NCBI GenBank assembly: GCA_029224185.1
Contig: CM055205.1
Coordinates: 1,679,761 to 1,743,760, forward strand
Source of the DNA: Karalla daura
Taxonomy: Eukaryota; Chordata; Actinopteri; Chaetodontiformes; Leiognathidae
Length of the DNA stretch: 64,000 nt
Reading direction: 5' to 3'
Made by a program: the position numbers and the translations under genes. Below the pieces are notes generated by a model that saw only the letters and a program-made list of their open reading frames with translations, did not search any database and was not told where the DNA came from. This document shows positions 45,155-55,400 of the stretch, piece after piece (position 1 is the first letter of the stretch; each line of letters starts with the position of its first letter).

Positions 45155-45990
45155 TCATAAAAACAAATATGCTGAAACAAAAAAGATGAGAAAAAATGAT
45201 TTATACTGCTATCCAAGAATGCTGAAACAGTTTTGAAGTTTTATATTGATTATCCTGTACATTACCAATAACTACAGTATAGTTTTGCCTGACAGAACGG
45301 TTCTTTCGTCCTCTAGTTTTCTGTGAAAGTGATGTCATCAAGCCAAACCGGTAGCTCGCGTACCAAATTTGTTTCAGTTGTTTTTCCGACTGTTTTCATG
45401 TGAATTTTCCCAGTCGGAAAGCAGGGTTCTTTTCATTCCGACAGCACATGAATGCATCACAACTAACCTCTCTGGTCATATTACCGTGGCAGTGAGGTCT
45501 GGTCCACCTGCCAGACCTACTCCAAGCACTTAAAAGTCTGAATAAAGAACACCCAATCCGTCAGGATTTCAGGCACTGATTCACCAGAACTTTGGACAGC
45601 TGACTTATCTCTGCATACTTCATAATCAATATTCGTTCATACCACAATAAAAGGGGTGGAAGTTTGATTAACCATTTTAATTTTCAGTCAAATTTCCTTC
45701 AGATGAGCCGTTTTTTTATTAAGGTACATTTGTGGCTTCCCTTGTCTTCTGCTTTTAATCGAACATTGAAAGAAACACTGTCTATCACAGTATAACCACA
45801 GCAAAAAATAGGCGGTTCTTAATTACTGAACACTTTCAGACAAAGTGGTTTACAATCTGATCTAAGCTGACTGCCTTAATTTAGAAACCAGTCCATAAAC
45901 GCATGCCAAACCAGAATTTCATCGTACTAACGGGGAGAACAGAACAGTCTTTGTCATTGTACTATGCGGTACAAGGAAAGAAAAGACAAG
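45155..45990. other. Intergenic between the THAP remnant and the host gene end
   Basis: AT-rich and featureless apart from a short palindrome-like CTGGTCCACCTGCCAG segment at 45,499. Confidence 0.5.
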
Positions 45991-46479
45991 TCTAAGCTTT
46001 GTATTCAACATTTATTATAACACAACATGGTATAATTCATTCAAGCAAAGGCAGGGAAACCTGAGGGTCCAAAGCCGAACATTTGAGGGTGCTGCCAGCA
46101 ACCGGTTTAGGTAATACACTCTGCATCAACTTTGAAATCTAAATACAAGGAACCTCTGGACATAAAGAGCACTTAATATTTTCCATACTAAACATAACTG
46201 AATTGAGTCTGAATTCATGACAATGCCTTCAAATTTAATGTGTACTAGTCACAATACACATGAAGCACCTGATATGGGGAAATTTAATTTCAGGCTGGAC
46301 ATAAGCCTGAAAGCAGCTCTCCAGGGGAAATCTTGCAACCCATTAGTGACCAGGTCCATACATTTCAGTGGCATGATGTACAGTTTGACTGCCATAGTCT
46401 CACCTGAAAAAGAAAAACATACTTCATTGAGGCTTCACAATAAACTATGCTTTTCATCAACTGTTCCATCAGTCTGAGT

Positions 46480-46551
46480 GTCTCAGTGCGCTGCGAGAAA
46501 GCTTCATTTTAAACAAAATCAGCAGAACCGATCAACTGCATCATCATCGAC
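46480..46551 (-). ncRNA. snord48: Box C/D snoRNA, SNORD48-like guide
   Basis: Minus-strand 72-nt RNA. It has a short terminal stem (GUC/GAC), C box AUGAUGA, D' CUGA after GGUUCUG, C' AAUGAAG and D box CUGA. The guide before box D is CUCGCAGCGCA, which matches CCGCAGCGCU before box D of human SNORD48 as I recall it. It sits in the last intron of the host gene, 76 nt before the acceptor at 46,404. Confidence 0.75.
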
Positions 46552-46659
46552 TTAACTCAGACAAGCATCTCAGGGGAAATACCAAGTACTCCACCAAGAT
46601 GATCAGGCAAGCCATTTATATGGTGGAGGCCCTGGGCATAAAACTGTGCATCTAGTAGC

Positions 46660-46800
46660 TTACCCGCTTCATATTCACTGGGGTCATGGGCGTCTGCTGG
46701 TGCACAGCTCACATAAGGCACAGACAAGGCATACACCTTGAGCGGGTTACCGGTCCATCTCAGGGCTCTCTCAAACCTAGGGACAATAAAAGGTTTCTAG
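46660..46800. repeat. Common fish repeat fragment in the last host-gene intron
   Basis: On the minus strand this reads GATGGACCGGTAACCCGCTC, then a GGTGTATGCCTTGTCTG block, CCTTATGTGAGCTGTG and ATATGAAGCGGGTAAGC. It is a diverged copy of the abundant GGACTGGCGACCTGTCCAGG...GGATAAGCGG repeat. Its GTAAGC and an upstream CCCTAG mimic splice sites. Confidence 0.65.
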
Positions 46801-47718
46801 TCAAACTTGATGCGCATCTTGCTGCCGGTGTCAGCATGAAACATGCACATGCCAGATTTGGTTCTTTAACCATTTGTGTCAGTTTACTCTCTTCAACTTT
46901 TGAGAAGTGTGCAAGATCCTAGAGAAGTGGCTCATTTGCATTTGTCCAAGACTTTGGGATAACCTAACTTTCAAGCAGATTTCATAAAACAATTTTGCAT
47001 GAAATTTGCATGACCCTCTCTATGCAAGTCATGACAAGTGACTTAAGGCCCATTTATGCTCTGCTCTCCACTTCACATTTTTGTGCCGTTTCCCCATGTA
47101 CATTTCATGAGCAAATTGATGTGTTGTCGAGTTTACAGATGTGTCGATACCCATGAAGCAGGAGCTATCCCTTTGGAAATTGTGGGGGTGCTAGAGCTCA
47201 CAGCAGTGCAGAAAGGCACGAAGAACAAACATAAAAACAGGAAGAGGATCTCCACCATTTCCTGTGGAACCTCCATTTGGCTCTCTGCCAGTGAACATTA
47301 ACTTCTATGCCATGTTTGAGCAAATTCGACTTCAAAACCAGCAGTGGATGCTTTACTCAGTGCTGCCACTCAGTGGATACATTTTTCAACCACCAGGCCA
47401 ACACAAAACTCATGTGGCAGTATTGATGATCTAAACATGCCAGGTTCATGTACGCAATGTGCGTAGAGCATAAATGGACCTTTAAACTTAACGTTTATAT
47501 GGTTATGTGGTCAGTGCACTGAGAAAAAAGAAAAACCTTTCTCAGGGACACTAGTTTACCAAATCCTAAGTCCACACAAGATAACAGTCACGGAAATAAG
47601 CTTACCAGGACAAATGGTCATCATCAAGCAACCCCGGGTTAAACCTGTGAGGAATATTGAGAAGGCAGAGTTAAAAATTACAGCCATGAGGTCTTTGCTA
47701 AGAATCTGTAACACACAA

Positions 47719-47785
47719 GCTCAGTGCACTGTGAAAATACTTCATGGCATAGTCAGAGACTCTAGTCATAGGCATCATCATAGCA
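47719..47785 (-). ncRNA. snord52: Box C/D snoRNA, SNORD52-like guide (copy A)
   Basis: Minus-strand 67-nt RNA: C box AUGAUGA, D' CUGA, C' CAUGAAG, D CUGA, terminal GC/GC pairing. The D' guide GACUAGAGUCU can pair with GACUCUAGUC of 28S rRNA, just after the conserved GAAGACCCUGUUGAGC segment (rRNA from memory). The +5 rule points to the U of GACU, consistent with the known human SNORD52 target. It ends 74 nt before the acceptor at 47,645. Confidence 0.8.
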
Positions 47786-48234
47786 TATTAGTTTCTACAG
47801 ATATGTCTGCGGCCTTCGTCCATACACCCACCTTCAGCACATGGCAGCGGCTTCATCTCCAAGAAGCGGGAGCACAGTCCCTGTAGTGCTAAGATTCCTG
47901 GAGCAGCTTCCACCTCTGCTCTGAAACAGCTAAATGAAAAGGATTCCAACTTAATTTTCAATGCCCAGGCCTTGGTAAGTGACCTAAACAACCTGGTTAC
48001 ATGTCCAAGCCCATTAAGTATTTAGTGCACTGAAAACATATACATTTCACCCTGACTAGTTATTCCTCAGTCTACAATAACAGCTCACCATTAAGTCCTG
48101 CCAAAAAAAAAAAAAAAAACTTACCAAGACGACTGGTCATTGTCAAGCTGCCGCACACTGAACCTATGAGGAGTAATGAGAAGACCTTAGAAATCACAGA
48201 AATTCAGACTTTGCAGAGAATCTGCAACACCAAA

Positions 48235-48301
48235 GCTCAGTGCACTGTGAAAATACTTCATGGCATGGTCAGAGACTCTAGTCTTAGGCATCATCATAGC
48301 A
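48235..48301 (-). ncRNA. snord52: Box C/D snoRNA, SNORD52-like guide (copy B)
   Basis: Duplicate of copy A with three or four substitutions in 67 nt; all boxes are kept. The guide before D' is AAGACUAGAGUCU, pairing one base more with 28S rRNA than copy A. It ends 71 nt before the acceptor at 48,164. The flanking exons are duplicated too. Confidence 0.8.
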
Positions 48302-48760
48302 TATTTGTTTTCAAGTCTGTGGCCTTTGCCCATACACCCACCTTCAGCACATGGTAACAGGCTCATCCCCAGGAGGCATGGATAGTCCCACAGGGTGGGG
48401 TCGATATATCGAGTCGCCGCAGTGCTAAGAATCCCGCAGCAGCTTCCATCGCTGCCCTGAAACAAAGACGCAACTTTAAGGTTTTAAGTGTTCATGTCCA
48501 AAAACTGATCACCACCATTCACCAACCAGTTGCTAGCTAAGGCCTATCGCACCACGTGCTGCCAGCAACAAACTTCACTGCTCAATACTTGCACATGCAA
48601 AAAAAAAAAAAAATCAGATCACAGAGATGATCAGATCACAGAGATGATGTCAAAAAATATCTGAAATCAAATCCATTACGTTTTACCTTCCACGGTTTTC
48701 CATCGGATGGTTAAGCTGGTGAGCAGCCCTGGGCACCTCGACGCTCTCTCCGCTTGTGAA

Positions 48761-48800
48761 GTGAGAAGGGACTGAGAAGGGGCTGTCTGTCGTTTATATA
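48761..48800 (-). promoter_or_regulatory. TATA box and TOP-type start of the snoRNA host gene
   Basis: On the minus strand, TATATAA lies at 48,800-48,794. About 25-30 bp downstream is CCCTTCTCAC (48,770-48,761), a C-started pyrimidine tract as in 5'TOP transcripts. TOP promoters are typical of snoRNA host and ribosomal protein genes. A second tract, CCCCTTCTCAG, lies closer to the TATA box at about 48,782. Confidence 0.65.
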
Positions 48801-49690
48801 GGCAGGGCCTGCCGGGTGTAACTACCAAATGTGTCCGGCCTGCCAGACCAACGGAAATTGCCACTGTGCGGCCATGTTCGTAGTCCGATGACAAGCGGGA
48901 AAATCTATCTATGTAAATATGTTGATATATTTTAAACGAGGGCGAGACACTATCGTCAAAATCGGCCTGATATGATTCGCGCTGAAGTACAGTTTTTTAG
49001 TGCGACACCCGCTGCTTTGCCTTTCTCTCCGTACCTCTCTTCTATGGTTGAGCTCAGCGATTTGAGGTGTCCAACATACTGCCCGTTTCCAAATACTAGC
49101 TGGGGAGAATGTTATTTTATTTCTTTATCCAAATACACAACAATACAATATTGTGATAACCGTGTCTTAAAGATGTCGGTTGCGATTTCTTACGAAAATT
49201 AATCATGGTTTTACTATGATTTAGTAAACATGGTTTATCATGATTTCTTTTTTTTTTTTTTTTTAGGTCACCATGAAAACCATGACGATAACAGTAATAT
49301 GGTTTTAAATAAAAGTGACCATATTTTGACCATACAGTGAATTTTCGCAGTATATTCTTTACATTTTTATTATTTTTATATATATTTTTTATATTTATTC
49401 TTTATATTTATGAATTCTATATTTCTATAGAAAATGTTCATGTGATGCAGTTTACACTACAGTGTTTATGGTTTATTGTCCTTTCAACACTATATTGTTA
49501 AACTAAAACATGATTTTACTACCATATAACTAACATGTATGTGTGAGTAACGCTTGCCAAGAGTGGTGATAGCGTGTGTGTGTGTGTGTGCCTGCAAATT
49601 GGTCTAGTTCCTACACCACATGATACAGGACATCATCACATTGCCTTCAGCGCAACACTTCATTGTAAATATGGACACGTGTCTCTCAGG
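48800..49690. other. Upstream flank of the snoRNA host gene
   Basis: A slightly CpG-rich start near 48,830-48,990 (promoter side), then AT-rich DNA with a 16-T run at about 49,249 and a (GT)n of about 18 bp at 49,574. No gene was seen. Confidence 0.5.
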
Positions 49691-50100
49691 AAACCATGAG
49701 ATCAAGTGTGGGGTTCCACAAGGGTAAATTTTAGCGGCCAATTTTAGGCACACCCATCTTTTACATGCTTCCCCTTAGGGATGTAATCAGGACGACATGA
49801 GCTTTCGTAGCTATGCTGACAATACACAACTGTACATCGCTGTGTCTCCTGATGACACAGAGTCAGTTGATGCACTTTTTAACTGCATTTTGGATATCAA
49901 ATCATAGATGGCAGCAAATTTTCTGCAGCACAACCAGGACAAAACAGGTTCTAATCATTTGTCCTGTCGCCCAGAGAGAAACCTTTATTAAAGTTACGAG
50001 ATCTTACACTATCACATTAAAAAAAGAAAAACCTTGGATTAATTTTTGACTCTGAGCACCTTGGTGATGAACAAAATTAAATTTAAGTTGTGCAAAATTT
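49690..50100 (+). mobile_element. L2-like LINE RT fragment, plus strand
   Basis: Across two frames: EIKCGVPQG near 49,712 (RT block), then a missing stretch, then YADNTQLYIAVSPDDTESVD near 49,815 where YADD should be, DIKS at 49,895, WMAANFLQHNQDKT near 49,910, and VLIICPVAQRETF near 49,950. The second Asp of YADD is Asn. The order equals the L2-like copies at 20 and 28 kb, with stops between blocks. Confidence 0.78.
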
Positions 50101-52400
50101 TTCTTTGGGCAATGTTTCCATTTATTTATATAAGCAATGTTTCCATTTATTGGCAGCTGGTAATCTTTCAAACAGGGGAGGCTGGTCAGTTGTGGTCCAC
50201 ACCCTTGTCTCTGACCTGGCCCATTGTTGGCTCGTTCCCAAAGCAAGAAATGGCCCCACTTCACAGCTCTTATTCGTTGATTTGGCTCAAATCAGTCCCC
50301 CACTGTGAATCTGATATGAGTGTTGCTTGAGTGTTTATATATTTACCAGAATAAGTACAAAGAAAATGGTGAAGCTAAAATTCAGCCGCTTTTACATATG
50401 ACATGGTGATTTCTAATCACCAGTCAGAACCTGCATCTTCCCTCGGGAAAGCATTGTCCTTCCCTCTCATTGAGGCAAACTGTGAAATCTTATTACAAAA
50501 CAATTTTGCCTCTAAGTTGAGCACATCTAATTATATGATGCTAGGTCTGAAATAGCATTGTTTTTAAGCTGGCCACAGCCTCAACACTAGTAGCTATTAG
50601 TGAGCTCCTAGTACAGTACATCTGTTCTGAATTTGTCCTCCAGGTTGAGTTAAACTGGAACATGATCAACCCAACAGACAATGTTTCGCAGTAGTTTGAT
50701 GCTTTAAATCTTTCCCAACTCATACTGGAGCCAACCAGACGCAATTCCAAATCTCAGTCACCCTCCACATTGATTTACGTCATTTTGACTAAGACAAGAT
50801 AAGATAAGATATTTCTTTATTTTCCCACAATGGGGAAATTCCAGTATTGCAGCAGCCATAAAGGACAGTAAGAACATAGAATAGCAGGGTAAGAATAGTT
50901 ATATTAATAGACAGAATAACAATCAGTCTGGAGTCTACAGTCAAATTCTACAGACAAGTTCTGTAATACAGCAAGAAACCAGAAATAAAAAAAAAGGAAT
51001 CTCATGCCAGTATTAAACTGTTGGAGCATTCTTGCACAAAAGTGTGAACAATACAATACATTGTACAAAGACAAGTTTTGCATTTGCATCCACTGTTGTC
51101 AGTATGCTCTGTCAATGACTCCATCACCGACATCACCGATATCCACACTACTGATCATGTGAATCATCAAGGCTGTAATGCATAGAGCTTGGTATAATTT
51201 CCATTATTAATGTTGCTGTCTCTGTTGCGTATGTTGTGTTTTCTTTGTTGTATTTGTAATTGTTATCACTGCTGTTGCTGTTGTCACTGTTCTTTTTTCA
51301 TCCTTCTATCTACTTTCTGTCCCCTGGTCTCATCCAGTACTAATCCAGCAATGGTTCAGGTAGCATCTATAAATTAGGTCATATGATTTTTTTTTTTTTA
51401 CCATGAAACAAGAAGAAAACATTCAATTGCTCCTCTTAAAAAACAAATCTGCTTGGAACTACAAATACATTCAGACATGCACGGCCTGCCTAAAATGCTG
51501 ATCAGTTAAAAAATGACAATTTGACCATTGGGGAACAGATGTTTTTACATTTTTACATTTTGCCACAAAATCAAACTTCGACCACAGATTAAGATCATGT
51601 AAGAGAAAAAAAAAACAAATTTGGCTTTTGGAATGAACATCTTTTACTTTTGGAGTCAAGGTAAAATATTTCTTAACATTTTTTTCTCAATCTTCTCCAC
51701 TTGACGGTCTTGCTTATCTGTACTTATATCCTGGAGATAACATCACCATCTAATTACATACCCTCAAGTATAAGAGTATACGAGAGTAAATGAGAGTATG
51801 ATGATTATCTGTGAGAATTCATTTTCAGTGAAAATAATTTAGTGATTCACCACCTGTATATCTTGTTTTTAGATGTATTATTCATTTTAAACTATTTTTT
51901 AAGATACATTTTCCCTCTTTTCCATTTCATTGCAGAGCTCTGTATCTCTATTAGTATTGTATTGTATTGCCTATAATGAGTTGTTAAATCGGCTTTTGTA
52001 AGGAGGGGAGCCCTTCTTCACTCAGCATCCCTCAAAATATATATTTTACCTTGCATCATCAACTCAATAAATATTAATGCCTATTTTAATACATATTGAT
52101 ACAAATTTTATCAAATGTATTATTTTAAAAAGTCATAAAATGATAGTTACAACCATGATTACAACGAAACACTGAAGCAGAGGGAGCTGAGACGAGATGA
52201 GGAGGCGGAGATGAGCTCCGGAAGGTTCCGGCCCAATTTAATCTCTGCCTTTAGCGCCTTTGCCTGTACTTTTTGAAACTAATGTGCCTCTTGCTTACAG
52301 TTCCTCTCCTGACCACGCCCCACAGCAGCGACAGTAGCGGAAGCCATGGATATATCTATGGCGTCACTGCTGCGCCACTGAGATCTGGGAAGGGGGACAG
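50100..52400. other. No gene seen; scattered repeat pieces
   Basis: At 50,790-50,850 there is an AAGATAAGATATTTCTTTAT and CCCACAATGGGGAAATTCCA segment, a common fish repeat start. The rest to 52,150 is AT-rich. From 52,180 to 52,400 GC rises (GGAGGCGGAGATGAGCTCCG) as the sacm1l promoter is approached. Confidence 0.5.
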
Positions 52401-52404
52401 AACC

Positions 52405-52413
52405 AAGATGGCG
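52405..52413 (+). promoter_or_regulatory. YY1-type motif over the sacm1l start codon
   Basis: AAGATGGCG includes the initiator ATG (52,408). This is the position where many vertebrate housekeeping genes carry a YY1 site just downstream of the transcription start. Confidence 0.5.
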
Positions 52414-55400
52414 ACTGCCTACGAGAGATATAATTTGTGAGTACATAGACTATATTTTATACTTCAGTCGCGTCCTTTGCTTCAGATGAGGTGTGCGATT
52501 AGGCGAACACAAGGAGAGTCTCGTAACTGATGTTAAACGAGAGCCAGAGTTCGAATGAATGGATGATCAGTGGCAGCCTGAGACAACAACGCCTAAAGTT
52601 CGCTGACAAGCTCAGCTGGCAGTCATGTCAGATCAGGAACCAAGTTTTACTCACTCACCCTACATGTCCTGGCAAGATCACGTAGACCTTAACAGGAGAT
52701 GTGTAGTTTTAGTGTACTGCCATATTTCCAATGTTTTAATCGACAGATGACAAAATTAGTGGTTTAAGGGAGTGCAACAATATAACATGCTTAACTTGGG
52801 TCGCAATAAAGCCCAGTATGTAGCTTTGTCGTCAGCTCAGACACAGCTTTACTCGGGGCTGTCAAATTGACAACTTTTGTAAAATATAAGTTGTTCGGGC
52901 ATTCTCATTAACCCAACATTGTTTCGGGTGAGTTCATTTGCTCAAATGCATTCCATAAGTATTGTGCAAATTGACAAGGCTGTCGTTGTTTTTCCCGACA
53001 CACCTCTGCTCCAGCAAGTAATTTTTCTTGTCTGTTTCCAGTTCTACTGGTCTATTCTACTCTCTGTTGTGTTGAGCCACATACTTAAGTCTCAACTTGC
53101 TCAACTTTGAGCAGGGAGAGATCCATGTTCAGCATTGATATTTTGTTTTTCACTTGCCAATCAGTTACAACTTTGACACGTGGTGTTTCATGTTTAATTT
53201 CTAACCTCCAGATAACAGTATGTGAGTAATAATATTGCACATATAGTGCATGTAATTAATAATAATCAATGAATATTGTGGTGAATGTTTAGCTACATAG
53301 GCCAATTTGCAGGGAGACAGAATCTGAGTTGAAATTGTCATCTAAATTTTAATGGTAGTCTTTGTTGTTCATTATCTGTCAATTAGCAATGACCGACCAT
53401 ACTAACAATTTTCTTTTATTCTTACAACTTCCTGGTACAACTAATAATTATGTACTACAGAAATGTCAAGCCTCCCAGATTGTCAAGCCTCCCGGGAGGG
53501 CCAACAATGGAGTGTTTGTGTGGTTGCGTCACCACAGCTTAGATTTACATTCTTCGGACTGAACTCCAAATATCATTGCAGCTAAACAGGAGGTCACATT
53601 TTTCTGCTGAGGATTAAAACTACTTTTTCTCAAGCTGTTGCTATGATTGCTATTTAGTTTTAAGTGTTTTATCAAGGAAAGCTGCTGGCAACCCCCCCAC
53701 CCCTTTTTTTTTTCATAACTAGGTTCCTGTAGTTTGGTCCATGTTATACTTTCTTATTTGATTAAAATGTTGTTGACTGATGTTAGAAACACAGCACAAA
53801 TGGTAAGATATAAGAAAACGTGTGCCTTTTTATTTCATAATGTGTGGTTAAATGATAGCAATAACAAAGACAAATGTAAAGAGAGTTGTTGATTGTTATG
53901 GTGTGCAATTTAAGATTAGTGTTAAAATTAAACTTGGGATGCACAAACTGTTATTGGGTATCAGCACTGATATAGACTCTAGTAATGGGGCTGATCTTTT
54001 CATTTCAATTTCATGATTGCGACATGTGATAATTACATTAACAGCACATGCAGTATTCTGATAGACAACAAAGATGGACCTGTAGCATGGAGATGAAGAG
54101 AGTCAGCTATTGCCAAAATGGTCCCATGGTCTAACCTGTGATAAAGGTGTCTTTAACTTCTGCTTTGTTGTCTTCTAGGCACACAACCCCAGAGAAGTTC
54201 TTCATCGAGGCCTGTGATGAGGGGGCTGATGCTGTGCTGGCAGTTGACAGGGTCTCAAATGACATGACCCTCACAGGTAGACGGTCTTTTAAAAAAAAAA
54301 GTTATTTGAGGCGCCATAAAGATTTGCTCCTCAAACAAAGTCTGAAAATGTTAGTAGCAATACAGCCAGATTTTTGGATAGCCCCCCCCCCCCCCCAAAA
54401 ACATATGCCAAACCTCCTGCAATATTCTCCCTGTTTAACCCTAATCCATAGGAATGCGTTTGCAAGCAGACATGTTTCACAGGACCAGTGCTGGAAACCC
54501 TATTGTTTTTTTATTGTTTTTGTTCTGGGAAATGCATATGCAAGCTGATGCGTTTGTCAGGACCCGCGATGCTTGAAAATGGGTACGCATGAAAATAGGT
54601 ACCCATATGTAACTTGTCCAGACACAGAAAAAAGTCTCTTGCACCAATGGTCAGAACCAAACAGGAAGTCGGCAGTTTTGATTTAAATCGTCAAGTTTTG
54701 GCCATTTCCACGCAAAAAATGTCAACAAACTCCACTTAGGGATTTAATCCCGTCAACCTGCATCATCTCAACGGCTTTGTGATTAAAAAGTTCTGAAAAG
54801 CTTTTTATATGTTGGAAGGTCTGGTCAGTGTGGGCATGGATCTGAATCGCATAGCAAGGCTTGGCCCCCATCACAGATGCTTGCAGTCCTAGTTGGTTTT
54901 ATTTTCACTTATTAGACTTTTAAACTTTTTTGAAATCCTCCTGTAGTCTTAAAACAATGGACATTTTTTGCAAAAAAAATACAAGAAACAGAGTGGTGCT
55001 TGTAACTATAGAAATTCTCATTACTCCAGTACTATTACAGTGTATATGATCTGTAAAGCCCTATTCGCACGGGTTTGTATTACCTGCTTATTTGTAATAG
55101 TTGCAGAGGACGTCTGTGATCTTAATCTTGTGCGGATGCACCATGGCTGTAATTTGTAAAAGTTTCAAAAGTAAAAATGTCACTGCAAATCACCTACCCT
55201 ATTTCGCCAAGGACAGACTTCCCCTGATAATGCTAGTCTCGAGCAAATCTGCATCTCAGTGATTGGGGGGGATATTTTATTTGTTGTATTTTTCCGAAGG
55301 TAGTCCAACCTTTTTCTGACTTTCCCCAAACAGTGTTGGTTGCACACCATCTTGTAAAATTGCCTCTGGTAATGTGGCTGACCCCACACGACAATTAAAT

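Larger units (their letters stand above)
45990..48770 (-). ncRNA. snhg32: snoRNA host gene, probable SNHG32 (C6orf48) counterpart
   Basis: Spliced minus-strand transcription unit built from sequence signals. Exon 1, about 48,770-48,687, starts in a pyrimidine tract (CCCTTCTCAC) and ends AAG|GTAAAA. Exon 2 is 48,456-48,342, exon 3 48,163-48,125, exon 4 47,920-47,832, exon 5 47,644-47,606 and exon 6 46,403 to about 45,995, with AATAAA at 46,016-46,011. Introns are GT-AG. Exons 3 and 5 (39 nt each) and exons 2 and 4 are duplicates, as are the snoRNAs between them. Three introns each hold one box C/D snoRNA ending 71-76 nt before the acceptor, the usual spacing for vertebrate intronic C/D RNAs. 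No conserved ORF crosses the exons. Human SNHG32 hosts SNORD48 and SNORD52, whose guides are seen here. Exon boundaries are my prediction. Confidence 0.75.

Noticed and set aside
46669..46795. Apparent minus-strand exon with acceptor CCCTAG and donor GTAAGC in the snoRNA host gene
   Set aside because: The sequence is a diverged copy of a very common fish repeat, and those splice-like sites are part of the repeat.
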